Below, in pieces: positions 8,856 to 15,420 of a stretch of 21,077 nt of DNA. The position numbers were made by a program, and so were the translations under genes. Source of the stretch: B1SED10-225 sp964501415 (GTDB lineage: Bacteria > Bacillota_I > Bacilli_A > Izemoplasmatales > Izemoplasmataceae); NCBI GenBank assembly GCA_964501415.1, contig CAZCSL010000024.1, positions 1-21,077 of the forward strand, read 5' to 3'. The number at the start of each line of letters is the position of its first letter. The stretch's first letter is position 1. The notes under the pieces were generated by a model. That model made no database searches. It saw only the letters and a list, made by a program, of their open reading frames with translations, and was not told the DNA's origin.

Positions 8856-9830
8856 ATGTGGAATGATTTCGTTTTAGCGTTTCAAAATGGTTTTAGAACC
8901 ACGATGGATTCACTTAAGTATTTACTGAGTCACCCGAAACTGATTATCCCGACGTTTTTTATCAAAATCGTTGATATTGCCTTATTCGTATGGTTTTTTG
9001 GCTTTACTAGCCTAGGTAACCGCATCCTTGATGACACGGCAAGCTTTGCGGTTTGGCAACTCTTTTTAATTGCTTATCTCATGTTGGTTACAGTAAGATT
9101 ACTTGAAGGTATCGCTACGATGATGACGCTGAGCATGGTCAAACAAAATGACCAAAACTACAAAATGGGCTTTTTCAAAGCACTCTTTGAAACCCTTACG
9201 TCTTCTTTGTGGTTAGCGTTGCCCGTTATTTTATTTTGGGCATTAATCGAGTTTATCATTCACTTGATTTTTGCGGCCATCAGCGCGATGTTAAACAGAG
9301 ATAACAAACGCAGTGGTAAAAGTATGGCTCAAAGAGCCTTGGATAGAAAACGTAGATTTATCCAACGGATGATAAAGCTCGTAAGCTTATTTTCCTATCC
9401 GATTGTGGTATGGGATAAAAAACCATTCTTCCGTGCCATCAAAGAAAGTTTTGCCATGTTTAAAAGTCGTTTTGGGGTCATTTTAACAGGAACCTCTTTC
9501 TTAGGCTTTCTCATCGCCTTAATGTGGCTCCCACCGTTTATCATCATTATGATTGCTGGTTATTTTGAATTTTTAAACCTTGGGATTGTGATTGGGCTGT
9601 TCGTTTATATGGTCTTATTGTGGAGTATAAAATACTTAATCGAGACGCTGTTCATTACCAAGATATTCCTTTGGTACCGGGCTTGGCAAAAAGCGTGTGA
9701 TGAAGCTAAGGAAAAAGGCAAAGAAATCCCGAGTCTCAACGAGATTCCTAAACCCGATCTATTATATGGCTATTCAGATATCTTATTAGATGATCAAATC
9801 AAAGAAGCTGAAGCGCCTGAACCCATGTAA
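8856..9830 (+). CDS. Multi-pass membrane protein (DUF6159-like), unknown function
   Basis: This 324-residue integral membrane protein has about five to six helices (about 28-55, 65-95, 110-145, then a cluster at about 205-275). A positively charged loop (about 148-175, rich in K and R) sits in the middle. The N-terminus (AFQNGF-x-x-x-x-D-x-x-KYLLSHPKLIIPTF) and the central PIVVWDKKPFFRAIKESFAMFKSRFG resemble the DUF6159/GPDP-membrane-domain type of proteins, in which an amphipathic helix is followed by a conserved 'A-x-x-x-S' helix start. This likeness is by eye and tentative. The second of two consecutive ATGs (8853, 8856) has the better spacing to AAGGTG. It has its own promoter upstream and a hairpin downstream, so it is monocistronic. 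Confidence 0.8.
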   Translation: MWNDFVLAFQNGFRTTMDSLKYLLSHPKLIIPTFFIKIVDIALFVWFFGFTSLGNRILDDTASFAVWQLFLIAYLMLVTVRLLEGIATMMTLSMVKQNDQNYKMGFFKALFETLTSSLWLALPVILFWALIEFIIHLIFAAISAMLNRDNKRSGKSMAQRALDRKRRFIQRMIKLVSLFSYPIVVWDKKPFFRAIKESFAMFKSRFGVILTGTSFLGFLIALMWLPPFIIIMIAGYFEFLNLGIVIGLFVYMVLLWSIKYLIETLFITKIFLWYRAWQKACDEAKEKGKEIPSLNEIPKPDLLYGYSDILLDDQIKEAEAPEPM

Positions 9831-9833
9831 AGT

Positions 9834-9865
9834 AAAAAGACAGTGTACAATCACACTGTCTTTTT
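9834..9865. terminator. Bidirectional rho-independent terminator
   Basis: Arms AAAAAGACAGTGT (9834-9846) and ACACTGTCTTTTT (9853-9865) enclose a six-base loop, followed by a longer T-run. It sits between convergent genes ending at 9830 and 9879 and has U-tracts usable in both directions. Confidence 0.92.
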
Positions 9866-9878
9866 TTTCGCGCTATAT

Positions 9879-10418
9879 TTAAAGCGTGTTAAGTTTATCA
9901 AACACTTCAGACGTAAGTTTATCTTTGTCTTGATAAGAAATAAAGCTTGTATCTATTGTGAGTAGATCATGATCATAAAATCTAAGGGCATGTTCTTGTA
10001 CGGATCGTTTAAACTGATCAAGTGACATCAGCCCATAAGCTTTGTGAGCCTCATGACGCGTGTGCTCACGCACTTTATAACGCTGATATAAAATATCAGC
10101 TTGCCCATAAAGATAAAGCGTCACAAAGGAGCGATTTTGTTTCTTCAACGCCTTGGTTAATGCATCATATTCATGTTGTTTAAAATTCGCTTCAAGAATG
10201 ACCTTAGTATGGTTTTTTACGTTGTTTAACATCATCAAAAAGGTCTTTTCAGATAACCGCTTAGATGCTTCACTTTGTGATAGTTGTTCAAACAAGGTTT
10301 CTTTTATGTCGTCCTTACAAAGCAACGGGATATTAAATTGCTGACTTAAAGTCTTAGCCAAACTACTTTTATAAGCTGCCAAAGGCCCAGTGATGATTAG
10401 CACCTCACGGTTAATCAT
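9879..10418 (-). CDS. P-loop kinase-like ATP-binding protein (AAA_33 type) with an atypical Walker A
   Basis: This 179-residue protein has the layout of small AAA_33/zeta-toxin-like kinases. It has an N-terminal strand leading to the P-loop GPLAAYKSS (11-19), an acidic substrate-side motif KDDIKE (35-40), ILEANF (about 74-79), and a lid-like segment rich in R and H around RYKVREHTRHEAHKA. The residue before the P-loop lysine, normally Gly in GxxxxGK(S/T), is Tyr16. Its ATG overlaps the stop of the upstream acetyltransferase gene by eight bases, so the two are co-translated. The substrate cannot be read from sequence; small-molecule or nucleotide phosphorylation is the family norm, and a zeta-toxin-like role is possible but not supported by an antitoxin gene. 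Confidence 0.82.
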   Translation of the reverse strand: MINREVLIITGPLAAYKSSLAKTLSQQFNIPLLCKDDIKETLFEQLSQSEASKRLSEKTFLMMLNNVKNHTKVILEANFKQHEYDALTKALKKQNRSFVTLYLYGQADILYQRYKVREHTRHEAHKAYGLMSLDQFKRSVQEHALRFYDHDLLTIDTSFISYQDKDKLTSEVFDKLNTL

Positions 10419-10881
10419 CGATTTTATACCTTAAGCCTACCTCATCATCATACATTTTGCCATCTTTAAAAAATCCGTATTTTAAGTAAAATTTCAACGG
10501 GCCACCTTCGATGGGGTTACAACTTAATAATACCTCATCAAACGCTCTGGCTTTAGCGATATTAATAATTTCATCCAATACTTTTTTACCATACCCTTGT
10601 TTTTGGTATGGTTTTGAGATCATTAAGCGCCACAAGAAAAAATCGGTATCGCCCTCAGAAATGCTGCCTTTGTCGGGAATATAAAGCATGAAAAAACCGA
10701 TCGGTGTATCGTCTTTATAGACCACTCTATAATAAGCATTATCTGGATGCAAGGTTGATTCCGCAATACTGTAAAGATTGCTGGCGACACATTGTTTTTG
10801 AACCGCATCTAACGTATCACTCAATTTAATGACCGTCTCAAAATTCTCTTCTGTGACTTCTTTAAATAATAATCCATTCAT
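10411..10881 (-). CDS. GNAT family N-acetyltransferase, BltD-like (possible polyamine acetyltransferase)
   Basis: This 156-residue GNAT protein has the acetyl-CoA-binding motif A as QKQGYGKK (93-100), preceded by the strand FLWRLMISKPY. The C-terminal pattern G-x-x-KFY-x-KYGF (about 127-137) is typical of motif B. The N-terminal half carries IAEST-x-H-x-DNAY-x-RVVYKDDTPIGFFML. The overall layout recalls BltD-like spermine/spermidine acetyltransferases of bacilli (YIEST, then W-L-x-R/D-F-x-I near the cofactor motif), so polyamine acetylation is a reasonable guess and no more. GAGGTGA lies a few bases upstream of the ATG. It is the first gene of a two-gene unit with the P-loop kinase. Confidence 0.88.
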   Translation of the reverse strand: MNGLLFKEVTEENFETVIKLSDTLDAVQKQCVASNLYSIAESTLHPDNAYYRVVYKDDTPIGFFMLYIPDKGSISEGDTDFFLWRLMISKPYQKQGYGKKVLDEIINIAKARAFDEVLLSCNPIEGGPLKFYLKYGFFKDGKMYDDEVGLRYKIDD

Positions 10882-10929
10882 GGTTTCACCTCAATTTCAA
10901 GGCAATATAGTTGCTTATACCTTAGTTTA

Positions 10930-10958
10930 ACTATAGCTTAAGTCTTGAAATTGCGCAA
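10930..10958 (-). promoter_or_regulatory. Putative promoter of the acetyltransferase-kinase unit
   Basis: On the minus strand TTGCGC (10953-10958), a 17-base spacer and TATAGT (10930-10935) lie about 50 bases upstream of the ATG. The -35 sits in an eight-base palindrome, TTGCGCAA. Confidence 0.5.
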
Positions 10959-10999
10959 GTAATAAGGTAGTGAAACCGCTTTATTTAGATATATATACC

Positions 11000-12352
11000 C
11001 TACTTAGATGGCTTGGTTTTTTCGATGATAAAATAGATAGGCAAGGTAGCTAAAACAATGGCTGAGCCTATTAGTGAGGCTGTGATACTCTCAACGAATA
11101 AAGCCACCAACAATAAAAGGGTCAAAATAATAGTTATGGCGGGTAAGATGGGATAAAACCATACTTTATAAGGTCTATTTAATTGCGGCTGTCGTCTTCT
11201 TAAAATAATCAAGCCGATAAAGATTAGCGTATTAAACACCAAACCGGCAAAAGCAACTAAACTGATTAAATCATCCAAACCAAACACCAACAAAACAATG
11301 GCCACAAAACTCGAGGCCATAATCGCCACGGTGGGCGTTTTATATTTAGGATGCAGCACTTGAAATTTTTCAAACAAAAGCCCATCTTTACTCATCGCAT
11401 AATAGACTCTAGGAAAGGCCATGATCGTGGCATTCAGTGCGCCTAAGATGGAGATAAGAATCGTGCCCATCACCAAATACATGCCAAAACTACCCATCAC
11501 TTGCATCGCGGCAGGAATGCCTAAATACAGTTCATCATTGGCCAGTAAATCTTGTATCTCAGAAACGCTTAACACCCTAAACAAAGAAAAATTATACAGT
11601 ACATACAAAAGTGTAATGGAAGCGATACTGATAATCAAAGCCCAAGGCAGATTTTTGCCGGGGTTTTTAATTTCGCCCGCCACGCTGTTTAGATTTGTCC
11701 ATCCTTCATACGCCCAAAACGTCGCTATCACCGCAAAACCGACCATCGATAAAACCGAAAACAAGCCATTGCCTCCTAGTGAAAGACTTAAATCCACACG
11801 ATGCGTCCCTAAAATGAGCCCTGAAAAAAGCACGACTAAAATCGCAAACACCTTAACGAAAAATAACGTTTTTAATAACCGGGTGGAAATTTTGACGTTT
11901 AAGAAATTAAATACGCTTAAAATCACAATCATCAGCGCGGCAATCAGCACTTGTAAGAAAGAGGGAATGCCGGTGCCTAAAATCAGTGATAAAATATTGT
12001 GTAACACCAAAGAAAAAGCTAAGGCCAAAGCGGCAATACTACCACTAGAAGCTAAGATAAAGTTGCTGAAGCCGCTCATAAAAGCCAGTGGCTTGCCATA
12101 TATTTCTTTTAAGTAGACATAATAGCCCCCAGCCCTAGGCATCATGGTACCTAATTCTGCATAGATGAGCACATAAAAAAGGGTGATTATCCCACCTATC
12201 AACCATGCGAGCAAAGACCATCCAACCGAATAATCCGTTCTAATAAAGACCAAACTGCCCACAAAGAAAATCCCTGAACCTACGATAATACCCGTTAGGA
12301 TGGATATACCACCAAACAAGTTAATTTCTCTTTTTAATTTTTCTTCTGTCAT
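11000..12352 (-). CDS. APC family amino acid permease (SteT/LAT-like)
   Basis: This 450-residue, about 12-helix transporter of the amino acid-polyamine-organocation superfamily has IIVGSGIF (22-29) in helix 1 (the unwound substrate-binding segment). AELGTMMPRAGGYYVYLKEIYG (about 65-86) in helix 2 is a signature of the L-type/SteT branch. A helix-6 region F-WAYEGWTNLNSVAGEIKNPGKNLP is typical of this branch, whose members exchange or import neutral amino acids such as serine and threonine. The exact substrate is not readable. GAGGG lies upstream of the ATG and an extended -10 (TGGTATAAT) about 40 bases upstream. No hairpin is visible between its stop and the acetyltransferase promoter, so read-through downstream is possible. 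Confidence 0.93.
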   Translation of the reverse strand: MTEEKLKREINLFGGISILTGIIVGSGIFFVGSLVFIRTDYSVGWSLLAWLIGGIITLFYVLIYAELGTMMPRAGGYYVYLKEIYGKPLAFMSGFSNFILASSGSIAALALAFSLVLHNILSLILGTGIPSFLQVLIAALMIVILSVFNFLNVKISTRLLKTLFFVKVFAILVVLFSGLILGTHRVDLSLSLGGNGLFSVLSMVGFAVIATFWAYEGWTNLNSVAGEIKNPGKNLPWALIISIASITLLYVLYNFSLFRVLSVSEIQDLLANDELYLGIPAAMQVMGSFGMYLVMGTILISILGALNATIMAFPRVYYAMSKDGLLFEKFQVLHPKYKTPTVAIMASSFVAIVLLVFGLDDLISLVAFAGLVFNTLIFIGLIILRRRQPQLNRPYKVWFYPILPAITIILTLLLLVALFVESITASLIGSAIVLATLPIYFIIEKTKPSK

Positions 12353-12390
12353 GATAAACCCTCGCTTTGTTTGATATTCAAATCATATTG

Positions 12391-12399
12391 ATTATACCA
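12391..12399 (-). promoter_or_regulatory. Extended -10 promoter of the permease gene
   Basis: TGGTATAAT reads on the minus strand, a full consensus -10 with TGn extension. The -35 region is poor, as is common with extended -10 promoters. Confidence 0.65.
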
Positions 12400-12443
12400 T
12401 ACCTTTTTATTTATACCCCAAGGAATGCTTATCATAAAAAAAC

Positions 12444-12464
12444 CACATCTTTTTAAGATGTGGC
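12444..12464 (-). terminator. Rho-independent terminator of the yjbQ-like gene
   Basis: On the minus strand CCACATCTT / AAGATGTGG (9 bp, three-base loop) is followed by a run of seven T, immediately downstream of the stop codon near 12470. Confidence 0.92.
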
Positions 12465-12469
12465 GCGTG

Positions 12470-12874
12470 TTATTCACCGATGATTTGAAGATTTAACTTA
12501 CGCTTTCTAGGTCCATCAAATTCACAAAAATATAGACCTTGCCAAGTACCGAGTTGCATTTTGCCCCCATCGATAAAGACCGTTTGGGTATTACCGATTA
12601 AAGAACTTTTGATATGAGCATCGGAATTCCCTTCCATATGTCTAAAGGCTTTTAAATTTGGAAACGTCTTATTCAAAGCATAAATGATATCAGTCTCAAC
12701 ATCTGGATCGGCATTTTCATTGATGGTAACCCCAGCGGTGGTATGAGGCACAAACAAGGTGAGTTGACCGTTTTTAATCGCGCTTTCTTGTACAAACAAA
12801 GCTACCTCACGGGTAATATCTATTAAACTTTCTCTTTGGTCTGTGGCGACTTCAATCGTTTTTTGTTTAACCAT
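12470..12874 (-). CDS. YjbQ/UPF0047 family protein
   Basis: This 134-residue protein carries all family hallmarks: PHTTAGVTINENADPDV (43-59), H-x-EGNSDAHIKSSLIG (79-94) and GTWQGLYFCEFDGPR (109-123). The conserved histidines and acidic residues sit where this family places a metal or active site. E. coli YjbQ has a weak thiamine-phosphate synthase activity, but the physiological role is unsettled; no thiamine gene is nearby. Length is typical. GGAAGG precedes the ATG with good spacing. The gene is monocistronic, with a strong promoter (TTGTAT-17-TATAAT) and a hairpin terminator. Confidence 0.96.
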   Translation of the reverse strand: MVKQKTIEVATDQRESLIDITREVALFVQESAIKNGQLTLFVPHTTAGVTINENADPDVETDIIYALNKTFPNLKAFRHMEGNSDAHIKSSLIGNTQTVFIDGGKMQLGTWQGLYFCEFDGPRKRKLNLQIIGE

Positions 12875-12923
12875 AGTAAACCTTCCTTTTTAACTTTTAT
12901 AGCCTAATGCTTTGTGCCATTTT

Positions 12924-12952
12924 ATTATAGTAAATGTATCGATAGAATACAA
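12924..12952 (-). promoter_or_regulatory. Sigma-A-type promoter of the yjbQ-like gene
   Basis: On the minus strand TTGTAT (12947-12952), a 17-base spacer and a perfect TATAAT (12924-12929) lie about 50 bases upstream of the ATG. Confidence 0.75.
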
Positions 12953-13035
12953 CCTTGCATTTTTTTGAAAAACAACCAATAAAAACAAACGCCACACTGT
13001 TTTATTAGTGAAAAATAAAAAGGAGGCAACAAACC

Positions 13036-13860
13036 ATGAAAAAATTATTAACCGTAGCACTATTTCTGATGGTGGGCTTAACCCTCGGGGCTTGTAATCT
13101 TTTAAATGAGGAGACTCAAACACAAACACTGATGACTTTTGAGGTCAATCCTTCGATTGAAATCATTTTGGATGAAGATGACAAAGTATCAAGTATTGCC
13201 TTTTTAAATGAAGATGCGGAAATTGCTTTTTCTGATCTTGACTTAGAAGGCTTAAATATCGATGAAGCCATCGATTTAATCAATGATGCACTTATTGATA
13301 CGGGCTATCTCGATATAGATTCAGAAGATAACCTTATTACCATTACGCTTTCTGATGAGAAAAAAGAAAATGAGATGATTGATAAGGTGAAAAACTCACT
13401 TGAAAGACGCGGTATTGGCGCAGCGATTTTCGGTGGCGGCATGCAAGATGAGTACCGTGATCTAGCTGAAGCATACGATATATCGCCTGGATTAGCCCGT
13501 ATGATTTCACGGGTTGTAGAGATTGATGAATCATTATCCTTTGAAGAAGCCCTCGAATTAGAACCCCAAGAACGCATGGAGATTTTACAAGAAGCACACA
13601 GAAGCATGATGGATGAATTTATTCAAGAAAGACAACAACACGCAAAGCAAATGAGAACCCACATGAAAGATAGCGTCTTTGAGCGTGTTCAAGAACATCG
13701 CCAAAACATTCAAGATGGCAACTTTGAAGATATCGATTTCGATGATATTCATCAAAGCGCTAGAAACCAACGCGAGGATATGAGACAACGTTATCAAGAG
13801 CGCATCGATGAAGCCAAAGAGCGCGCCGCTGAACGGGGTCGCCCTCATGACGATGAATAA
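13036..13860 (+). CDS. Lipoprotein with an RsgI-like (SEAL-type) extracellular domain
   Basis: This 274-residue protein has a type II signal peptide with lipobox LGAC (Cys20). Residues about 32-118 match the extracellular domain of RsgI-type anti-sigma-I factors: FEVNPSIEIILDEDDKV (35-51), then FLNEDAE, LDLEGLNIDEAIDLINDAL and GYL. In RsgI this domain cleaves itself at the Asn-Pro bond, here Asn38-Pro39. A second RsgI-like stretch, LAEAYDISPGLARMIS (143-158), follows. Residues about 175-274 are a highly charged Glu/Arg/Gln-rich helical tail, likely coiled coil or extended. The anti-sigma domain and transmembrane helix of true RsgI are missing, and no sigI gene is present. AGGAGG lies nine bases before the ATG, and a hairpin follows the stop. 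Function unknown; an envelope sensor or structural lipoprotein is plausible. Confidence 0.85.
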   Translation: MKKLLTVALFLMVGLTLGACNLLNEETQTQTLMTFEVNPSIEIILDEDDKVSSIAFLNEDAEIAFSDLDLEGLNIDEAIDLINDALIDTGYLDIDSEDNLITITLSDEKKENEMIDKVKNSLERRGIGAAIFGGGMQDEYRDLAEAYDISPGLARMISRVVEIDESLSFEEALELEPQERMEILQEAHRSMMDEFIQERQQHAKQMRTHMKDSVFERVQEHRQNIQDGNFEDIDFDDIHQSARNQREDMRQRYQERIDEAKERAAERGRPHDDE

Positions 13861-13865
13861 TCTTT

Positions 13866-13894
13866 AAAAAAACACTCTTAATGAGTGTTTTTTT
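13866..13894. terminator. Bidirectional rho-independent terminator
   Basis: AAAAAAACACTC (13866-13877) pairs with GAGTGTTTTTTT (13883-13894) around a five-base loop. The A and T runs suit both the lipoprotein gene (+) and the methyltransferase gene (-). Confidence 0.9.
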
Positions 13895-13897
13895 ATA

Positions 13898-14521
13898 CTA
13901 ATCGTTCACTTCGCATATATACCAAGAAGCATGTTTATTGATAGGCCGCTTTGTGACGGATTTAAAACAAGGCTTGTTATTTGAAATGCAGGCTTCTAAT
14001 TCATCTTTAACGACTTTAATAAACTCGAAATAATGCCCGCGCTCAAGGGTTTCAATCACGGAAACAACTAGGCGTTTTTTGTTGTGATAATCATGCAAAA
14101 TGACCCATTTCTTTGCCAGTCTATGCATATTTCGATATAGTTTTTGCCGGTTTTCACGATCTAGGCCGTGGGCTACATAAGAAGCAAAGACGGTATCAAA
14201 CGTCTTGTTTTCAAATGGCAGTGACTCAGTGGCATCGGCCAAGGTGAAAGCCTCACTGCCAAGAGAGGTTTTCTTTTGGGCTGTTTTTAACATTCGCTTA
14301 GAGGCATCTAAACCTTTAACGTTAAAACCTTGTTCATGCAAAGCTTGCATAAAAGCCCCACTACCACACCCGATATCTAAAAATGAATCTTCGGGTGAAA
14401 AAGCTAAGTCTTGTTTAAACCGGCCGAGTAACTGGTAATATTGGGTTTTTTGACGCCGATAAAACCACCCATACATAGGTGCGATGCGGTTAAAAAGACG
14501 AATATGACGTTGTTTTGACAT
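13898..14521 (-). CDS. Class I SAM-dependent methyltransferase
   Basis: This 207-residue Rossmann-like methyltransferase has motif I FLDIGCGSGAF (47-57), a motif II acidic residue after strand 2 (GLDAS, Asp72), LADATESLPF (94-103) and the motif IV-like FDTVFASYVAHGL (108-120). The N-terminus (RLFNRIAPMYGWFYRRQK) resembles UbiE/COQ5-like enzymes. The C-terminal third has no recognised substrate domain, so the substrate is unknown. GAGGG lies upstream of the ATG. The start is nine bases after the stop of the upstream hydrolase gene, so the two form an operon. It ends at the shared hairpin with the converging RsgI-like lipoprotein gene. Confidence 0.92.
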   Translation of the reverse strand: MSKQRHIRLFNRIAPMYGWFYRRQKTQYYQLLGRFKQDLAFSPEDSFLDIGCGSGAFMQALHEQGFNVKGLDASKRMLKTAQKKTSLGSEAFTLADATESLPFENKTFDTVFASYVAHGLDRENRQKLYRNMHRLAKKWVILHDYHNKKRLVVSVIETLERGHYFEFIKVVKDELEACISNNKPCFKSVTKRPINKHASWYICEVND

Positions 14522-14530
14522 ATAAATCCC

Positions 14531-15250
14531 TCACTGACTGTCGATAAATTCGGTGATCATCTCAGTTATCGTGTGGTGTTGATTTTCCACAGATATAGTG
14601 GCTTCTTGGTCGCCTCGTTGAGCTCCATAATAGCCAAATTGAGCGTGATTGCCCCCTTCGATGGTTTTATAGATTGTATCACTAGGTAATAGTGATTGGG
14701 TGTTTTCGTAGTTATCTTGGTCGATAACCCCATCTAAAGAGGCCGTAATGGATAAAACATTTAGGTTTTTATCCGATAAATCAACGCTACTAGGCGGATA
14801 AGCCGCCAGTAAAATCAAACCATCGATTTTATCAGGATAATCTCTTGCGACATAAGCGGCGCTCGCCCCACCTAGTGAGTGCCCCGCAATATAATAAGGG
14901 CCGTTTGAGTCATCATAAAAATCTAAGAACGCCTCCCTATTCAAGATTGCTAAATTTAGAGGCATTTTCACAATAATCACGTCATAACCAGCCTCATATA
15001 AAAGCATGCCTTGATAAAGATAGCTTTCTGCCTTCACGAGACCCCCAGGATAATAAACGATGGTCGCTTTAGGCTCATCTAAAGCGAATTTATAATAATC
15101 ATCGGTTTGTTCATAATCCACGGTAATCAACTCAAACATCGCTTTAGAACCTTCTTGCGTTAAGTGATTAATAAGCACAAAACCTACGATACTACCAAGG
15201 ATTAGTAACCCTAACAAACCAAGTATAATTCTTTTTATGATGTGTCTCAT
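14531..15250 (-). CDS. Membrane-anchored alpha/beta hydrolase
   Basis: This 239-residue protein begins with one membrane helix (about 6-28, after basic RHIIKR) and then an alpha/beta hydrolase fold that should face outward. The nucleophile elbow is GHSLGG (Ser125). The acid is probably Asp173 in TASLDGVID and the histidine His202 in EGGNHAQFGYYG. The YYPGG stretch (66-70) would form the oxyanion region. It resembles the Abhydrolase_5-type proteins seen in Gram-positive bacteria, whose substrates (esters or other small molecules) are mostly undefined. GGAGC precedes the ATG. It is the first gene of a pair with the methyltransferase, nine bases apart, and diverges from the barnase-like lipoprotein gene. 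Confidence 0.92.
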   Translation of the reverse strand: MRHIIKRIILGLLGLLILGSIVGFVLINHLTQEGSKAMFELITVDYEQTDDYYKFALDEPKATIVYYPGGLVKAESYLYQGMLLYEAGYDVIIVKMPLNLAILNREAFLDFYDDSNGPYYIAGHSLGGASAAYVARDYPDKIDGLILLAAYPPSSVDLSDKNLNVLSITASLDGVIDQDNYENTQSLLPSDTIYKTIEGGNHAQFGYYGAQRGDQEATISVENQHHTITEMITEFIDSQ

Positions 15251-15344
15251 AGCGTCGCTCCTTATAGGGGATATTATTATTGTATGTAAAGTTAGCGAAT
15301 GTGTCCATCAAAATGATGTAATTTAGCTTTACGATGTTGCATGC

Positions 15345-15373
15345 TTGAAACAATCGGTGGCATATGGTATTAT
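15345..15373 (+). promoter_or_regulatory. Sigma-A-type promoter with extended -10
   Basis: TTGAAA (15345-15350), a 17-base spacer and TATTAT (15368-15373), preceded by TGG. It lies about 48 bases upstream of the barnase-like lipoprotein gene and is one of the best promoters in the window. Confidence 0.78.
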
Positions 15374-15420
15374 TCAGTGTTATATTATAGATAACAATCT
15401 ATTAAAAATAAGGTGATATT

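Noticed and set aside
11421..12116. 231-codon plus-strand frame inside the permease gene
   Set aside because: It is the antisense shadow of a well-supported APC transporter; composition and residues show no protein-like pattern.
12890..13129. 79-codon minus-strand frame over the start of the RsgI-like lipoprotein gene
   Set aside because: It overlaps the signal peptide of a convincing gene and the yjbQ promoter region, and has no recognisable motif or ribosome binding site.
13305..13848. Three minus-strand frames inside the RsgI-like lipoprotein gene
   Set aside because: They are shadows of the charged coding sequence on the plus strand, with no independent signals.
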